From: Burkholderiaceae bacterium
Lineage (GTDB): Bacteria; Pseudomonadota; Gammaproteobacteria; Burkholderiales; Burkholderiaceae_C
Reading direction: 5' to 3'
Assembly: GCA_018780645.1 (NCBI GenBank)
Contig: JADMJJ010000011.1
Location: forward strand, 402,880 to 466,879
Length of the DNA: 64,000 nucleotides
Below, piece after piece: positions 32,037-43,334 of this stretch. Within the stretch, counting starts at the first letter, position 1. Each line of letters starts with the position of its first letter. Both the position numbers and the translations under genes were made by a program. Below the pieces are notes generated by a model. It searched no databases and had not been told where the DNA came from. It saw only the letters and a program-made list of their open reading frames with translations.

Positions 32037-33337
32037 GGCAGCAGTGCCAGCAGGCGCTGCGCCATACGCTCGGCGGCGCCACGGTGCTGTGCGGCAAAAG
32101 CCAGGCCGGCCTGGCCAGCGGCAGCCCGCGACGCCGGCTCGGCCAGCAGCCGCAGCGCCTTGGCCAGCCCGGCGGCCATGTCATCCACCCGGAATGCAGC
32201 CCCGGCCTGCTGAGACAGCGCTGCGGCTGACGCAAAGTTGAAGGTATGCGGCCCCATCACGACCGGGCAGGAGCAGGCGGCCGCCTCGATCAGGTTCTGG
32301 CCACCCAGCTGTGCAAAGCTGCCGCCGAGCAGGGCCACATCGGCCAGGCCGTAGTAGAGGACCATTTCGCCCATGCTGTCACCCAGCCAGGCGTCGGCGG
32401 CCAGGGCCTCGGCATCGGGTGCATCGGCAAAGCCGCTGCGCCGCGCCAGGGTCAGGCCTTGCGCCACCAGCAACTCGGCCACCTCGGCAAAGCGCTGCGG
32501 GTGGCGCGGCACCAGCAGCAGCAGCGGCCGGCGCCTGCCCTGCGGCCAGGCATGGGCTTGCCAGGCCTCCAGCAACTGGGCCTCCTCGCCCTCGCGAGTG
32601 ACGGCGGCCAGCAGCACCGGCCGGCCAAGCCTGCCGAGCAATTGGCGCCATTCTCGACCGCGGGCCAGCAGGGCCGCATCGGGCGAGACATCGAACTTCA
32701 GGTTGCCCGCCACCTCGACCGGCGCCGCACCACGCTCGCGCAGGCGTTGGGCGTCGGCCTCGGTCTGGGCGAGCACCAGGGCAAAGCTCTGCACGGCCGG
32801 GCGCAGGATGGCGTCCAGGCGCTCGCCCTGTCGACGGCTTTTCTCAGACAACCGGGCATTAGCCAGGACCATGGGCACCCGGGCCAGGCGAGCTGCCCGC
32901 AGCAGATTGGGCCAGACCTCGGTTTCCATCATCACCCCCAGCGCCGGCCGGAAGTGGTGCAGAAAGCGCCGCACCGCGCCGGGGCTGTCATAGGGTAGCC
33001 AGGCCTGGGCGTCACCCTCGCGCAGCAGGGCGCGGCCGGCCTCGCGGCCGGTGGCCGTGCCATGGGTCAGCAGCAGGCGCAGGCCGGGGTGCCCAGCACG
33101 TAGCGCGGCAATCAGCGGCGCCGCGGCGCGGGTCTCACCCAAGGACACGGCGTGTATCCACAGCCAGCCCTGGGTCGACGCCTGTGCGCCATAGCGTCCG
33201 AAGCGCTCGCCGATGGCATGGCGGTACAGCGGTTCCTCGCGCCCGCGCAACCACAGGCGCAGCACATAGGCCGGCTGCGCCAGGCGCAGCAGGCCGGAGT
33301 AGGCGCCGCGACTCAGGCGCCGCTGCCAAGAACTCAT
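32018..33337 (-). CDS. waaA: 3-deoxy-D-manno-octulosonic acid (Kdo) transferase
   Basis: Adds Kdo to lipid IV-A in lipopolysaccharide synthesis at the inner membrane. It has 439 residues. The N-terminal GT30 domain shows WIHAVSLGETRAAAPLI, with the conserved catalytic Glu in SLGE, and METEVWPNLL. The C-terminal half is GT-B like (VPRHPQRF, GGQNLIEAAACSCPVVMGPHTFNF). The start ATG 33337 directly follows the mutase stop (33338-33340), so the two are one unit. Confidence 0.94.
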   Translation of the reverse strand: MSSWQRRLSRGAYSGLLRLAQPAYVLRLWLRGREEPLYRHAIGERFGRYGAQASTQGWLWIHAVSLGETRAAAPLIAALRAGHPGLRLLLTHGTATGREAGRALLREGDAQAWLPYDSPGAVRRFLHHFRPALGVMMETEVWPNLLRAARLARVPMVLANARLSEKSRRQGERLDAILRPAVQSFALVLAQTEADAQRLRERGAAPVEVAGNLKFDVSPDAALLARGREWRQLLGRLGRPVLLAAVTREGEEAQLLEAWQAHAWPQGRRRPLLLLVPRHPQRFAEVAELLVAQGLTLARRSGFADAPDAEALAADAWLGDSMGEMVLYYGLADVALLGGSFAQLGGQNLIEAAACSCPVVMGPHTFNFASAAALSQQAGAAFRVDDMAAGLAKALRLLAEPASRAAAGQAGLAFAAQHRGAAERMAQRLLALLPQSAIR

Positions 33338-34732
33338 TCAGTGCCCGGCGGTAACCTGCGCATCCGGCTTCACGAGGCGCAGCTGCTCCATCATCAAGCC
33401 CTCGATGCGGTGCAGCGCGGCGTCGGTCTGCCCCTCGAAGCGCAGGACCAGCACCGGTGTTGTGTTCGAGGCGCGTATCAGGCCGAAGCCGTCGGCGAAC
33501 TCGACCCGCAGGCCGTCGATGGTGATGACCTCCAGCGCCCCCGGGAACTGCGCTTGCTCCTTGAGCTTTTGCACGACGGCATGGTGTTCGCCCTCGGCGC
33601 AGGGCACGTTCAGCTCGGGCGTGCTGAAGCTGGTGGGCAGCGCATTCAGCACGGCGCTGGGGTCGTCGCTGCGGCTGAGGATCTCGAGCAGGCGGGCGGC
33701 CGTGTACATCGCGTCGTCGAAACCGTACCAGCGCTCGCCGAAGAAGATATGGCCGCTCATCTCGCCGGCGATAGGCGCGCCGACCTCCTTCAGCTTGGCC
33801 TTGACCAGCGAGTGGCCTGTCTTCCACATCAGCGGCACGCCACCGGCGGCGCGTATGGCCAGCGGCAGCTGCTGCGTGCACTTGACGTCGAAGATGATGG
33901 TGCTGCCGGGCTTGCGCTTGAGGATGTCCAGCGCGAACAGCATCAGCTGGCGGTCCGGGTAGATGATGTTGCCTTCCTTGGTGACGACACCCAGGCGGTC
34001 GCCATCGCCATCAAAGGCCAGGCCCAGCTCGGCCTCGGTGGCCTTGACGGTGCGAATCAGGTCCTGCAGATTCTCGGGCTTGGACGGATCCGGATGGTGG
34101 TTGGGAAAATCGCCATCGACGCGCGAATACAGGGCGATCACCTCGCAGCCCAGCGCCTTCAAGGTCGCCGGACCGGTGGCGCCCGGAATGCCGTTGCCCG
34201 AATCGACGACGATCTTCATGGGCCGTTTCAGCTTGGCATCCTTGACGATGCGATGGCGGTACTCGGCCTCGATATTCATCTGGCCCAGGCGGCCGGGGCG
34301 CTTGCCCACGACATAGTCCTCGGTCTCTATGCGCTGGCGCAGGGCCTGGATGTCGTCGCCATAAATGGCGCGGCCGCCGAGCACCATCTTGAAGCCGTTG
34401 TAGTCCTTGGGGTTGTGGCTGCCGGTGACCATGATGCCGGACGTGCAACCCTGCTTCTTGCGCGTCGCCGCCACGTAGTAAAGCATCGGCGTGGTCACGG
34501 CGCCCAGGTCGACGACATCAAGCCCGGTCGAGGCCAGGCCGCGCATCAGTGCCGCCACCAGGCCGGGGCCGGACAGGCGCCCGTCGCGGCCGACGACAAC
34601 GGCTTTTTCGCCCAGTTTGGCGGCCTCGCTGCCAAAGGCGCGGCCCAGGTGCTCGGCCAGTTCCTCGTTCAAGCTGCTTGGCACGATGCCGCGGATGTCA
34701 TAGGCCTTGAAGATGGATGCGTTGACTTGCAT
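33338..34732 (-). CDS. Phosphomannomutase / phosphoglucomutase (AlgC type)
   Basis: Interconverts hexose 6- and 1-phosphates for LPS and exopolysaccharide precursors. It has 464 residues from ATG 34732. The phosphoserine is Ser105 in TGSHNPKDYNG, the metal loop is DGDGDR near 245, and the sugar-specificity loop is GEMSGHIFF. C-terminal phosphate binding is in RASNTTPVLVLRFE. It is co-directional with waaA. AlgC-like dual specificity is inferred from the family. The 165-bp gap upstream is a divergent promoter region shared with the histidine kinase gene. Confidence 0.92.
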   Translation of the reverse strand: MQVNASIFKAYDIRGIVPSSLNEELAEHLGRAFGSEAAKLGEKAVVVGRDGRLSGPGLVAALMRGLASTGLDVVDLGAVTTPMLYYVAATRKKQGCTSGIMVTGSHNPKDYNGFKMVLGGRAIYGDDIQALRQRIETEDYVVGKRPGRLGQMNIEAEYRHRIVKDAKLKRPMKIVVDSGNGIPGATGPATLKALGCEVIALYSRVDGDFPNHHPDPSKPENLQDLIRTVKATEAELGLAFDGDGDRLGVVTKEGNIIYPDRQLMLFALDILKRKPGSTIIFDVKCTQQLPLAIRAAGGVPLMWKTGHSLVKAKLKEVGAPIAGEMSGHIFFGERWYGFDDAMYTAARLLEILSRSDDPSAVLNALPTSFSTPELNVPCAEGEHHAVVQKLKEQAQFPGALEVITIDGLRVEFADGFGLIRASNTTPVLVLRFEGQTDAALHRIEGLMMEQLRLVKPDAQVTAGH

Positions 34733-34897
34733 GAGATCCCTGTTCTGCTGCGAATGGACGGACGAAAGACTGCGCGGATTGTAGGCAGGTGCCAGGGCGC
34801 AACCCGCACCGGCCGCGAATTTGCCATCCGCCGGCCCGGCTGTCGATTCGTCACCCGGCAAGGCCGCGGTGGCGCCGGTCTTTCTACACTAGCGGCC

Positions 34898-36025
34898 ATG
34901 AACACATCAGCCCTCCTGATCAGCGCCTGGAAGCACCAATGGCGGATGACGCGCCATCGCCCTGAGCCCCTGTGGGCGCGGCTGGCCGTCATCACCGCCC
35001 TGGGTCTGGTGGTCGGTCTGACACTGGCCCTGTTGTCGGCCGCGGTCAATGACAGCTTCATGACGGCGCGCTGGTGGCGGGTCAGCCTGCCGGCCAATGT
35101 GCTGCTGAGCTTGAGCGTGACCTACACCTTCACCGTCTTCTATCGCGCCCTCGAGCTGGGCCTGCCGGCCCAATGGGTGGCGGCGATAGGCGCCTGGCGG
35201 GACTGGCGCGCCGCCCTCTTCTACTCGGCCCTGAGCATGGCCAGTGCCAGCGTGGGCTTTGTGCTGGGCCTGCGGCTGATCGACCATATCTGGCAGCTCG
35301 ACATCCTGCGTCACTTCATGAGCAGCCGCAGCTCCTGGCTGCAGTTCGTCTTCATCTCGGTGTTCCTGTCCTTGATCCAGTGGCTTTGGTGGCGGATGCG
35401 CGGCAAGCAGCAGGCACTGCAGCTCAAGGCCACCGAGGCCCAGCTGAAGCTCCTGCAGGCGCAGATCGAGCCGCACTTCCTGTTCAACACCCTGGCCAAT
35501 GTGCAGAGCCTGATCGACTATGACACGCCCCGCGCCAAGAAGATGCTGGAGAGCTTTACCGACTATCTGCGCGCCAGCCTGCAGAACCTGCGCCGCGACG
35601 ACTGCACCCTGGAGCAGGAGCTGGAGACGGTCGCCAGCTACCTGGTCCTGCTGCAGACACGCATGGACGAGCGCCTGCGCTACGCCATCGAGGCCAGCGC
35701 CGAGGCGCGAGCCGCAACCGTGCCCCCGTTGTTGCTGCAGCCGCTGGTCGAAAACGCCATCCACCACGGCCTGGAGCCAAAGATAGAGGGCGGCATGGTG
35801 CGCATCACGGCAACGGTAGCCCAGGGACGCCTGCACATCACGGTGGCCGACGACGGCATGGGCCTGGACGCCCCGCCCCGCCCTGGCCGCCGCGGCTCGG
35901 GTCTGGCGCTGAACAATATCCGCGAGCGGCTGCAAACCCGCTATGACGGTTTGGCCAGCCTTCGTCTGATCCCCGGCCGGCCCGGCACCGAGGCGGTGCT
36001 GGAACTCCCCTATCAACTCAAGTAA
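34898..36025 (+). CDS. LytS/AlgZ-family sensor histidine kinase
   Basis: Membrane kinase of 375 residues. Four hydrophobic helices lie within residues 28-165, followed by a His_kinase-type phosphoacceptor segment (LQAQIEPHFLFNTLANVQS, His193) and an HATPase domain with LLLQPLVENAIHHGL and GSGLALNNIRERL. No separate periplasmic sensor is visible, so the membrane core probably senses the signal. The LytTR regulator begins four bases after the stop. The true start is ATG 34898; the same frame stays open far upstream without coding features. Confidence 0.9.
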   Translation: MNTSALLISAWKHQWRMTRHRPEPLWARLAVITALGLVVGLTLALLSAAVNDSFMTARWWRVSLPANVLLSLSVTYTFTVFYRALELGLPAQWVAAIGAWRDWRAALFYSALSMASASVGFVLGLRLIDHIWQLDILRHFMSSRSSWLQFVFISVFLSLIQWLWWRMRGKQQALQLKATEAQLKLLQAQIEPHFLFNTLANVQSLIDYDTPRAKKMLESFTDYLRASLQNLRRDDCTLEQELETVASYLVLLQTRMDERLRYAIEASAEARAATVPPLLLQPLVENAIHHGLEPKIEGGMVRITATVAQGRLHITVADDGMGLDAPPRPGRRGSGLALNNIRERLQTRYDGLASLRLIPGRPGTEAVLELPYQLK

Positions 36026-36029
36026 GCCC

Positions 36030-36788
36030 ATGACAACAGCCCTGATTGCCGATGACGAGCCCCACCTGGCCCAGTACCTGAAAGACCAGCTTGCATCGCT
36101 GTGGCCCGAGCTGGAGATCGTCCACATCGCCAGGAACGGCGTCGAGGCTGCGGCGCGAATAGCCGAGCTGCAGCCCGACCTTGCCTTCCTGGACATCCAG
36201 ATGCCCGGCCTGACCGGCCTGGAGGTGGCCCAGGGCATTGAGGGCCCTACGCAGGTCGTCTTCGTCACCGCCTATGACGAGTACGCGCTGGAGGCCTTCG
36301 AGCATGCCGCGCTCGACTATGTGCTGAAGCCGGTCAAGACCGAGCGCCTGGCCAAGACGGTGGAGCGCATCAAGACGGGCCTGCAACAGCCTGTCACCGA
36401 GCCCGATGGAACCCTGGCTGCCACCCTGCAGCGCCTGCTGGCCCAGCCAGCGCCCACCGAGGCAAGGCTGCGCTACGTGCGTGCCAGCCAGGGCGAGTTG
36501 ATGCACCAGATCGCCATCGGCGACGTGCTGTTCTTCCACGCCGACGAGAAGTACACCTGCGTGCAGACGGCGACGACCGAGTACCTGATACGCACCTCCA
36601 TCGTCGAGCTGCTGCCCCAGCTGGACCCGGCGCGCTTTTTGCAGGTCCACCGCGCCACCATCATCAATCTCGACCACCTGGCCGGCACCCGGCGTGATGA
36701 GGCCAGCCGCCTGTTCGTCCGCTTCAGGGGCCTGGAGCGCGAGCTGCCGGTCAGCCGTGCCTACGTCCACCAGTTCAAGGCGATGTAG
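36030..36788 (+). CDS. LytTR-family response regulator
   Basis: Response regulator of 252 residues. The receiver domain spans 1-125 with acidic pocket DDE (8-10), phospho-acceptor Asp55 (AFLDIQMPG), Thr in VTAYDEY and Lys in LKPVKTE. The LytTR DNA-binding domain spans about 148-252 (LFFHADEKYTCVQT, FLQVHRATIINLDHL). It is the partner of the kinase four bases upstream. A 34-bp tandem repeat starts at its stop codon and could contain binding sites, which is untested. Confidence 0.92.
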   Translation: MTTALIADDEPHLAQYLKDQLASLWPELEIVHIARNGVEAAARIAELQPDLAFLDIQMPGLTGLEVAQGIEGPTQVVFVTAYDEYALEAFEHAALDYVLKPVKTERLAKTVERIKTGLQQPVTEPDGTLAATLQRLLAQPAPTEARLRYVRASQGELMHQIAIGDVLFFHADEKYTCVQTATTEYLIRTSIVELLPQLDPARFLQVHRATIINLDHLAGTRRDEASRLFVRFRGLERELPVSRAYVHQFKAM

Positions 36789-36789
36789 C

Positions 36790-36867
36790 GACAGGTCCGC
36801 TCTTTCCGCAGGAATGCCGGACCGACAGGTCTGTTCATTCCGCAGGAATGCCGGACCGACAGGTCCG
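36790..36867. repeat. 34-bp tandem repeat, two full units plus a partial
   Basis: A 28-base identical block occurs at 36804-36831 and 36838-36865 (start-to-start 34 bp). Its last eight bases (GACAGGTC) also occur in register at 36790-36797. Each unit ends in a small palindrome CGGACC-GACA-GGTCCG, perfect in the second copy (36852-36867). It fills the 112-bp gap between the LytTR gene and the Ada-AlkA gene. It may be a slippage minisatellite, a binding array, or a terminator-like structure. Confidence 0.8.
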
Positions 36868-36900
36868 AAAACGGCCACCCCAGAGGCCTATCATGGCTCC

Positions 36901-38418
36901 ATGGACGCCCTGCTGCCCTCTCTGCCCCTCTCGCCCGACGCCTGCTACGCCGTCCTCCAGGCCCGTGACTCGCGCTTTGACGGCAAGATGTACGTCGGCG
37001 TCACTTCCACCGGCATCTATTGCCGGCCGATCTGCCGCGTGCGCGCGCCCAAGCGCGAGAACTGCGTGTTCTTCGCCCACGCGGCACAGGCCGAGGCGGC
37101 CGCCTTCAGGCCCTGCCTGAAGTGCCGGCCCGAGTTGGCTCCGGGCGGTGCGCTGCGCTGGTCCGTCATGGATGCGTCCAAGACCTTGGCCCAGCAGGCC
37201 GCCGCCTGGCTGGACGGCCAGACCCAGGCCGAGGCCAGCGTCGAAGACCTGGCCACTCACCTCGGCATCACCAGCCGCCACCTGCGCCGCATCTTCGCCG
37301 CCGAGCATGGGGTGACGCCGCTGCAGTATCTGCAGACGCGCCGCCTGCTGCTGGCCAAGCACCTCTTGACCGACACCGCCCTGCCCGTCACACAGGTCGC
37401 CCTGCAGGCCGGTTTTGCCAGCCTGCGCCGCTTCAATGCCGCCTTCGTCGAGCACTATCGGCTACAGCCCACGGCGCTGCGGCGCGAGGGCAAGGCCAAG
37501 ACCACCGGTTTGCCCTCGGCTTTGCTGCTGGCCTACCGTCCGCCCTATCATGTTGACGCGATGCTGGAGTTCCTTGAGCGCCGCGCCATTGTCGGCATCG
37601 AGACCATCGACAAGGCCAGGCGCAGCATCCGCCGCAGCCTTCGCATCACCCAGGCGGGGCAAGGTTGCGAGGGCTGGCTTGAGGTCACGTTTGACGCCAA
37701 CCGGCCCCAGGTGCGCCTGAGCCTCAGCGAGGGCCTGGTGCCGGCCACAGCGACCGTCCTGCCCCTGGTACGGCGCTGGCTTGATCTGGACGCCGACCCG
37801 CTGCAGATCGACGCCGCCCTGGCCACGCTGCCCGCCCATGCCTGCCAGCAGCCGGGCGTGCGCCTGCCCGGCTGTGTCGATCGTTTCGAGCTGGCCGTGC
37901 GCGCCGTGCTGGGCCAGCAGATCACGGTGGCGGCGGCCCGCACCCTGGCCGGTCGTTTCGTCCAGCGCTTCGGCACGCCACTGAACGAGGCCGCTCCGGA
38001 AGGCTTGACGCGCTTGTTCCCTGAGCCCGAGCAGGTCGCCGCGGCCTCGCGCGATGACATCGCCAGTCTGGGCATCATCGCCCGCCGTGCAGATGCCCTG
38101 CGCCTGCTGGCCGAGGCCTGGCCCAGGCTGCTGATCAACCAAGCCCAGGCCACCCATGAGGCGGCGCAGCGGGAGCTGATTGCCCTGCCCGGCCTGGGCC
38201 CCTGGACGGCCAGCTATATGCTGATGCGCATGTGGAGCTGGCCCGATGCCTTCCTGCCCGGCGATGTGGTCCTGCGCAAGCAACTGGCCACACCCGGAGA
38301 ACCCCTACCCAGCCCCAAAAGGGTGCTGGAACTGTCGCAAGCCTGGCAGCCCTATCGCAGCTATGCGGTAATGCGCTTGTGGCGCGCGACAACGCCCCCT
38401 CCAACCGAGCTCTCATGA
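36901..38418 (+). CDS. alkA: Ada-AlkA fusion: DNA-3-methyladenine glycosylase II with Ada-type regulatory head
   Basis: Alkylation-repair protein of 505 residues. The N-terminal Ada zinc domain holds Cys41, Cys45, Cys72 and Cys75 (GIYCRPIC, RPCLKC), where methyl phosphotriester repair switches on transcription in Ada. An AraC-type HTH follows (about 85-190, VEDLATHLGITSRHLRRIF). The C-terminal AlkA glycosylase (about 205-500) has the HhH LPGLGPWTASYM and the catalytic Asp in FLPGDVV. The start is ATG 36901. The ogt gene overlaps its stop as ATGA. The O6-methylguanine domain of Ada is absent here and supplied by ogt. Confidence 0.92.
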   Translation: MDALLPSLPLSPDACYAVLQARDSRFDGKMYVGVTSTGIYCRPICRVRAPKRENCVFFAHAAQAEAAAFRPCLKCRPELAPGGALRWSVMDASKTLAQQAAAWLDGQTQAEASVEDLATHLGITSRHLRRIFAAEHGVTPLQYLQTRRLLLAKHLLTDTALPVTQVALQAGFASLRRFNAAFVEHYRLQPTALRREGKAKTTGLPSALLLAYRPPYHVDAMLEFLERRAIVGIETIDKARRSIRRSLRITQAGQGCEGWLEVTFDANRPQVRLSLSEGLVPATATVLPLVRRWLDLDADPLQIDAALATLPAHACQQPGVRLPGCVDRFELAVRAVLGQQITVAAARTLAGRFVQRFGTPLNEAAPEGLTRLFPEPEQVAAASRDDIASLGIIARRADALRLLAEAWPRLLINQAQATHEAAQRELIALPGLGPWTASYMLMRMWSWPDAFLPGDVVLRKQLATPGEPLPSPKRVLELSQAWQPYRSYAVMRLWRATTPPPTELS

Positions 38419-38921
38419 ACACCAGTCATCACAGCAAGCAACGGCAAGTCCTGACCCCTCTGGGCGAACTGACTGTGGCGCGCAGCGCGCAAGGCCTGTC
38501 GGGCATCTGGTTCGCCGAGCAGAAACACCACCCCGGCGTTTTGCAGGCCGAGCTCGATGAACACGACCCGTTGCTCAATGAAGCGGCCCGCCAGCTCGGC
38601 GAGTACTTCGCAGGCCAGCGCAAGCGCTTTGACCTACCGCTGGCACTGGAGGGCACGACCTTCCAGCAGGCCGTCTGGGCGGGACTGCTGAAGATCCCCT
38701 GCGGCACGACGCTGAGCTACGGCGAGCTGGCCGAAGCCGTCCATGCGCCCAGCGCGGTGCGCGCAGTCGGCGCTGCGGTGGGACGCAACCCGCTGTCCAT
38801 CGTCGTGCCCTGCCATCGCGTGCTGGGTCGCGACGGGGACCTGACCGGCTACGCCGGTGGTCTTGAGCGCAAGACCGCACTGCTGGAGCTGGAGGGCGTG
38901 TTGATAGAGGCCGACGCGTGA
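38415..38921 (+). CDS. ogt: Methylated-DNA--protein-cysteine methyltransferase
   Basis: Suicide repair of O6-alkylguanine in DNA. It has 168 residues with acceptor Cys133 in IVVPCHRV, the HTH and arginine finger around SYGELAEAVHAPSAVRAVGAA, and the C-terminal segment GYAGGLERKTALL. The start ATG 38415 overlaps the Ada-AlkA stop, and the end overlaps the next gene as GTGA. Cotranscription with Ada-AlkA makes it part of an adaptive response. Confidence 0.94.
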   Translation: MNTSHHSKQRQVLTPLGELTVARSAQGLSGIWFAEQKHHPGVLQAELDEHDPLLNEAARQLGEYFAGQRKRFDLPLALEGTTFQQAVWAGLLKIPCGTTLSYGELAEAVHAPSAVRAVGAAVGRNPLSIVVPCHRVLGRDGDLTGYAGGLERKTALLELEGVLIEADA

Positions 38922-39799
38922 AGGCCTTCGACTTTGGCGAACTGACGCTGCTGGCGGCGATCTGGGGCGCCTCGTTTCTGTTCATGCGCCTGGGTGCCCA
39001 TGAGTTCGGCCCCATCGCGATGGCGGCCGTGCGGGTCATCGGCGCCAGCCTGATGCTGCTGCCGTTGCTGGCCCTGCGCTTGGGGCAAGGCGGCCTGGGC
39101 CAGCTGCGCAGCGCCTGGCGGCCTCTGTTCATCGTCAGCCTGATGAACTGCAGCCTGCCGTTTGCCTGCTTCAGCTATGCGGCGCTGTCGATCACGGCCG
39201 GCCTGTCCAGCGTCATGAATGCGACGACACCGCTGTTCGGCGCCATCGTCGCCTGGATCTGGCTCAGCCAGCGGCTGAGCCCGCTGCGCATGCTGGGGCT
39301 GGCGATAGGCTTTGCCGGCGTGATCTTCCTGGCCTGGGACAAGGCCAGCTTCAAGACCGGCGGCAGCGGCTGGGCCATCGTCGCCTGCCTGGTGGCGGCG
39401 GCCAGCTACGGTGTGGCGGCCATCTTCAACAAGCGCTATCTGAGCCATGTCGCTCCGTTGGCCGTGGCCACCGGAAGCCAGATGTTCTCGGCCCTCACGC
39501 TGGCCGTGCCGGCGGCGCTGCTGTGGCCCGCCGTCAACCCCAGCGCCCAGGCCTGGATGGGCGTGACCCTGCTGGCCCTATTGTGCTCGGGCGTGGCCTA
39601 CATCCTGTTCTTCCGGCTGATGTCGCGCGTCGGCCCGACCAACACCATCGCAGTCACCTTTCTGATCCCGGTGTTCGCCGTCATCTGGGGCTTTGTCTTC
39701 CTCGGCGAAGCCTTCAATCTGCAGATGGCCATAGGCTGCACCATCGTGCTGGCGGGCACGGCGCTGGCCGTTGGCCTGATCGGCGCAAAGAACCCTTGA
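38918..39799 (+). CDS. EamA/DMT-family inner-membrane permease
   Basis: Membrane protein of 293 residues with ten hydrophobic helices in two EamA repeats (about 8-140 and 150-285; AAIWGASFLFMRLG and FKTGGSGWAIVACLVAA starts). The start is GTG 38918 overlapping the ogt stop (GTGA). Members export amino acids or other metabolites; the substrate is unknown here. Coupling to DNA-repair genes is positional only. It ends three bases from the convergent ligA stop. Confidence 0.87.
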   Translation: MKAFDFGELTLLAAIWGASFLFMRLGAHEFGPIAMAAVRVIGASLMLLPLLALRLGQGGLGQLRSAWRPLFIVSLMNCSLPFACFSYAALSITAGLSSVMNATTPLFGAIVAWIWLSQRLSPLRMLGLAIGFAGVIFLAWDKASFKTGGSGWAIVACLVAAASYGVAAIFNKRYLSHVAPLAVATGSQMFSALTLAVPAALLWPAVNPSAQAWMGVTLLALLCSGVAYILFFRLMSRVGPTNTIAVTFLIPVFAVIWGFVFLGEAFNLQMAIGCTIVLAGTALAVGLIGAKNP

Positions 39800-39802
39800 G
39801 CT

Positions 39803-42034
<2,232 letters not shown>

Positions 42035-42051
42035 TCAGTCCTGGAGGTATC

Positions 42052-42834
42052 GTGAGTTTCGCCGAAAGCTACCGAGACAAAACCTTCGTTGTAGACGATG
42101 CGGATGCGCGAATACGGCGCGATGACGACCTGATGGCGTTTGTGCCCACCGCCGGGGGGACTTTTCAGACAATCACCAAAGGCACCGAGGTGAAAGTCGT
42201 CGAGGTCAGGGTCGCGGAGGGCGGCAGCAAAAGCAGCATCGTCTTTTGCCGTGCGACGTCGACGGACGGGAGTCGGGTCCTCGGTTGGACCTCGACGCGA
42301 AATCTTGCGGGCAAGTTCATGAACGAGACCATCGGCCTCGTTCAACCAGAGCCCGGCGCGGGCCGCTTCGGACCGAATGCCGCATGGTCGAACGGCGAGT
42401 ACCTGGGGCAGCTCGAACTGGTGGCCGTCGTGGACTCCCGGCTCGACATCGAACGGCTGGCCTTGAACACCATCGGGGCCTACGCGGCGCTAGTGGCTGC
42501 GGCAGCAAGGAACGGCATACAGGTGACGCTCAACAGCGGCTTCCGGTCATATCCTGAGCAGAAGCACCTGCACGAAGGCTTTGTGCGCGGCCTGCCTGGC
42601 TTCAATACCGCAGCCAAGCCCGGCTTCTCCAAGCACCAGAACGGCATCGCGTTTGACCTTTCGGTCGCCGGCGGCGACGGCAATCCGACTTACGAGTGGC
42701 TCAAGCGACATGCGACCACGTTCGGCTTCGTTCGCACCGTGAGCAGGGAGCCATGGCATTGGGAATTCGATGAGCCCAAGGCGCAGGTCGCCCTGGCGGC
42801 CGGCACCTTCAAGACCTCAACCGTCACGGCCTGA
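42052..42834 (+). CDS. M15-family D,D- or L,D-peptidase without signal peptide
   Basis: Predicted zinc peptidase of 260 residues acting on peptidoglycan peptides. An N-terminal SH3-like stretch (about 25-90, ITKGTEVKVVEVRV) precedes a VanY/M15 domain (about 115-245) with SGFRSYPEQ, the zinc motif HQNGIAFD and the catalytic WHWEF. The start is GTG 42052 with GGAGG at 42043-42047. No signal peptide is visible, as in phage endolysins, so export or phage-like release is unclear. A hand count of 42061-42120 gives 34 G/C of 60, lower than most neighbours. It begins the accessory block between ligA and zipA. Confidence 0.8.
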   Translation: MSFAESYRDKTFVVDDADARIRRDDDLMAFVPTAGGTFQTITKGTEVKVVEVRVAEGGSKSSIVFCRATSTDGSRVLGWTSTRNLAGKFMNETIGLVQPEPGAGRFGPNAAWSNGEYLGQLELVAVVDSRLDIERLALNTIGAYAALVAAAARNGIQVTLNSGFRSYPEQKHLHEGFVRGLPGFNTAAKPGFSKHQNGIAFDLSVAGGDGNPTYEWLKRHATTFGFVRTVSREPWHWEFDEPKAQVALAAGTFKTSTVTA

Positions 42835-42928
42835 GGCGGCACAGCCGCGCCGGGCCGCCTCGATCGCCGCGATATCAACCGGCCTGCGACGTAAACACTC
42901 CAAAGCCTTGAATGGAGAGGAAACAAGC

Positions 42929-43321
42929 ATGGACCGATTCACCGGTGGCTGCCTGTGCGGCAGGGTCCGGATCGTTGCGTTGGGCCGCCCCTACCGGGCC
43001 GGCCTGTGCCACTGTCTTGACTGCCGCAAACACCACGGCGCCCTGTTTCATGCGTCCGCGGTGTTCCCTGAAGAGGCGGTGACGATCACTGGCGAAACAG
43101 GCGACTATGGCGGGCGGTTTTTCTGCCCCCGCTGCGGCTCGCCGGTGTTCGCACGCACCGCCGACGAAATCGAGGTGAACCTGGGATGCCTGGATGCCCC
43201 TGATCGGTTGAAGCCGACCTACGAACTCTGGACCGTCCGCCGCGAATCGTGGCTGCCGCCATTCCCGCTCGCGAGAAGCTACGAGCGCGATCGAGATGCG
43301 ACTGGGCGACTTGAGGCCTAG
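42929..43321 (+). CDS. GFA (glutathione-dependent formaldehyde-activating / CENP-V) family protein
   Basis: Small zinc protein of 130 residues from ATG 42929, preceded by an AGAGGA Shine-Dalgarno. Cys ligand pairs are seen in GGCLCG, LCHCLDC and CPRCGSPVF. Only some family members handle S-hydroxymethylglutathione, so the activity is unproven. It is in the accessory block, 94 bp after the M15 gene and convergent with the PhyH gene. Confidence 0.85.
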   Translation: MDRFTGGCLCGRVRIVALGRPYRAGLCHCLDCRKHHGALFHASAVFPEEAVTITGETGDYGGRFFCPRCGSPVFARTADEIEVNLGCLDAPDRLKPTYELWTVRRESWLPPFPLARSYERDRDATGRLEA

Positions 43322-43334
43322 GCGGGCTACTCGA

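Noticed and set aside
33152..34897. Upstream extension of the histidine kinase frame
   Set aside because: The open frame runs antisense to the mutase and waaA genes, and kinase features begin only at ATG 34898.
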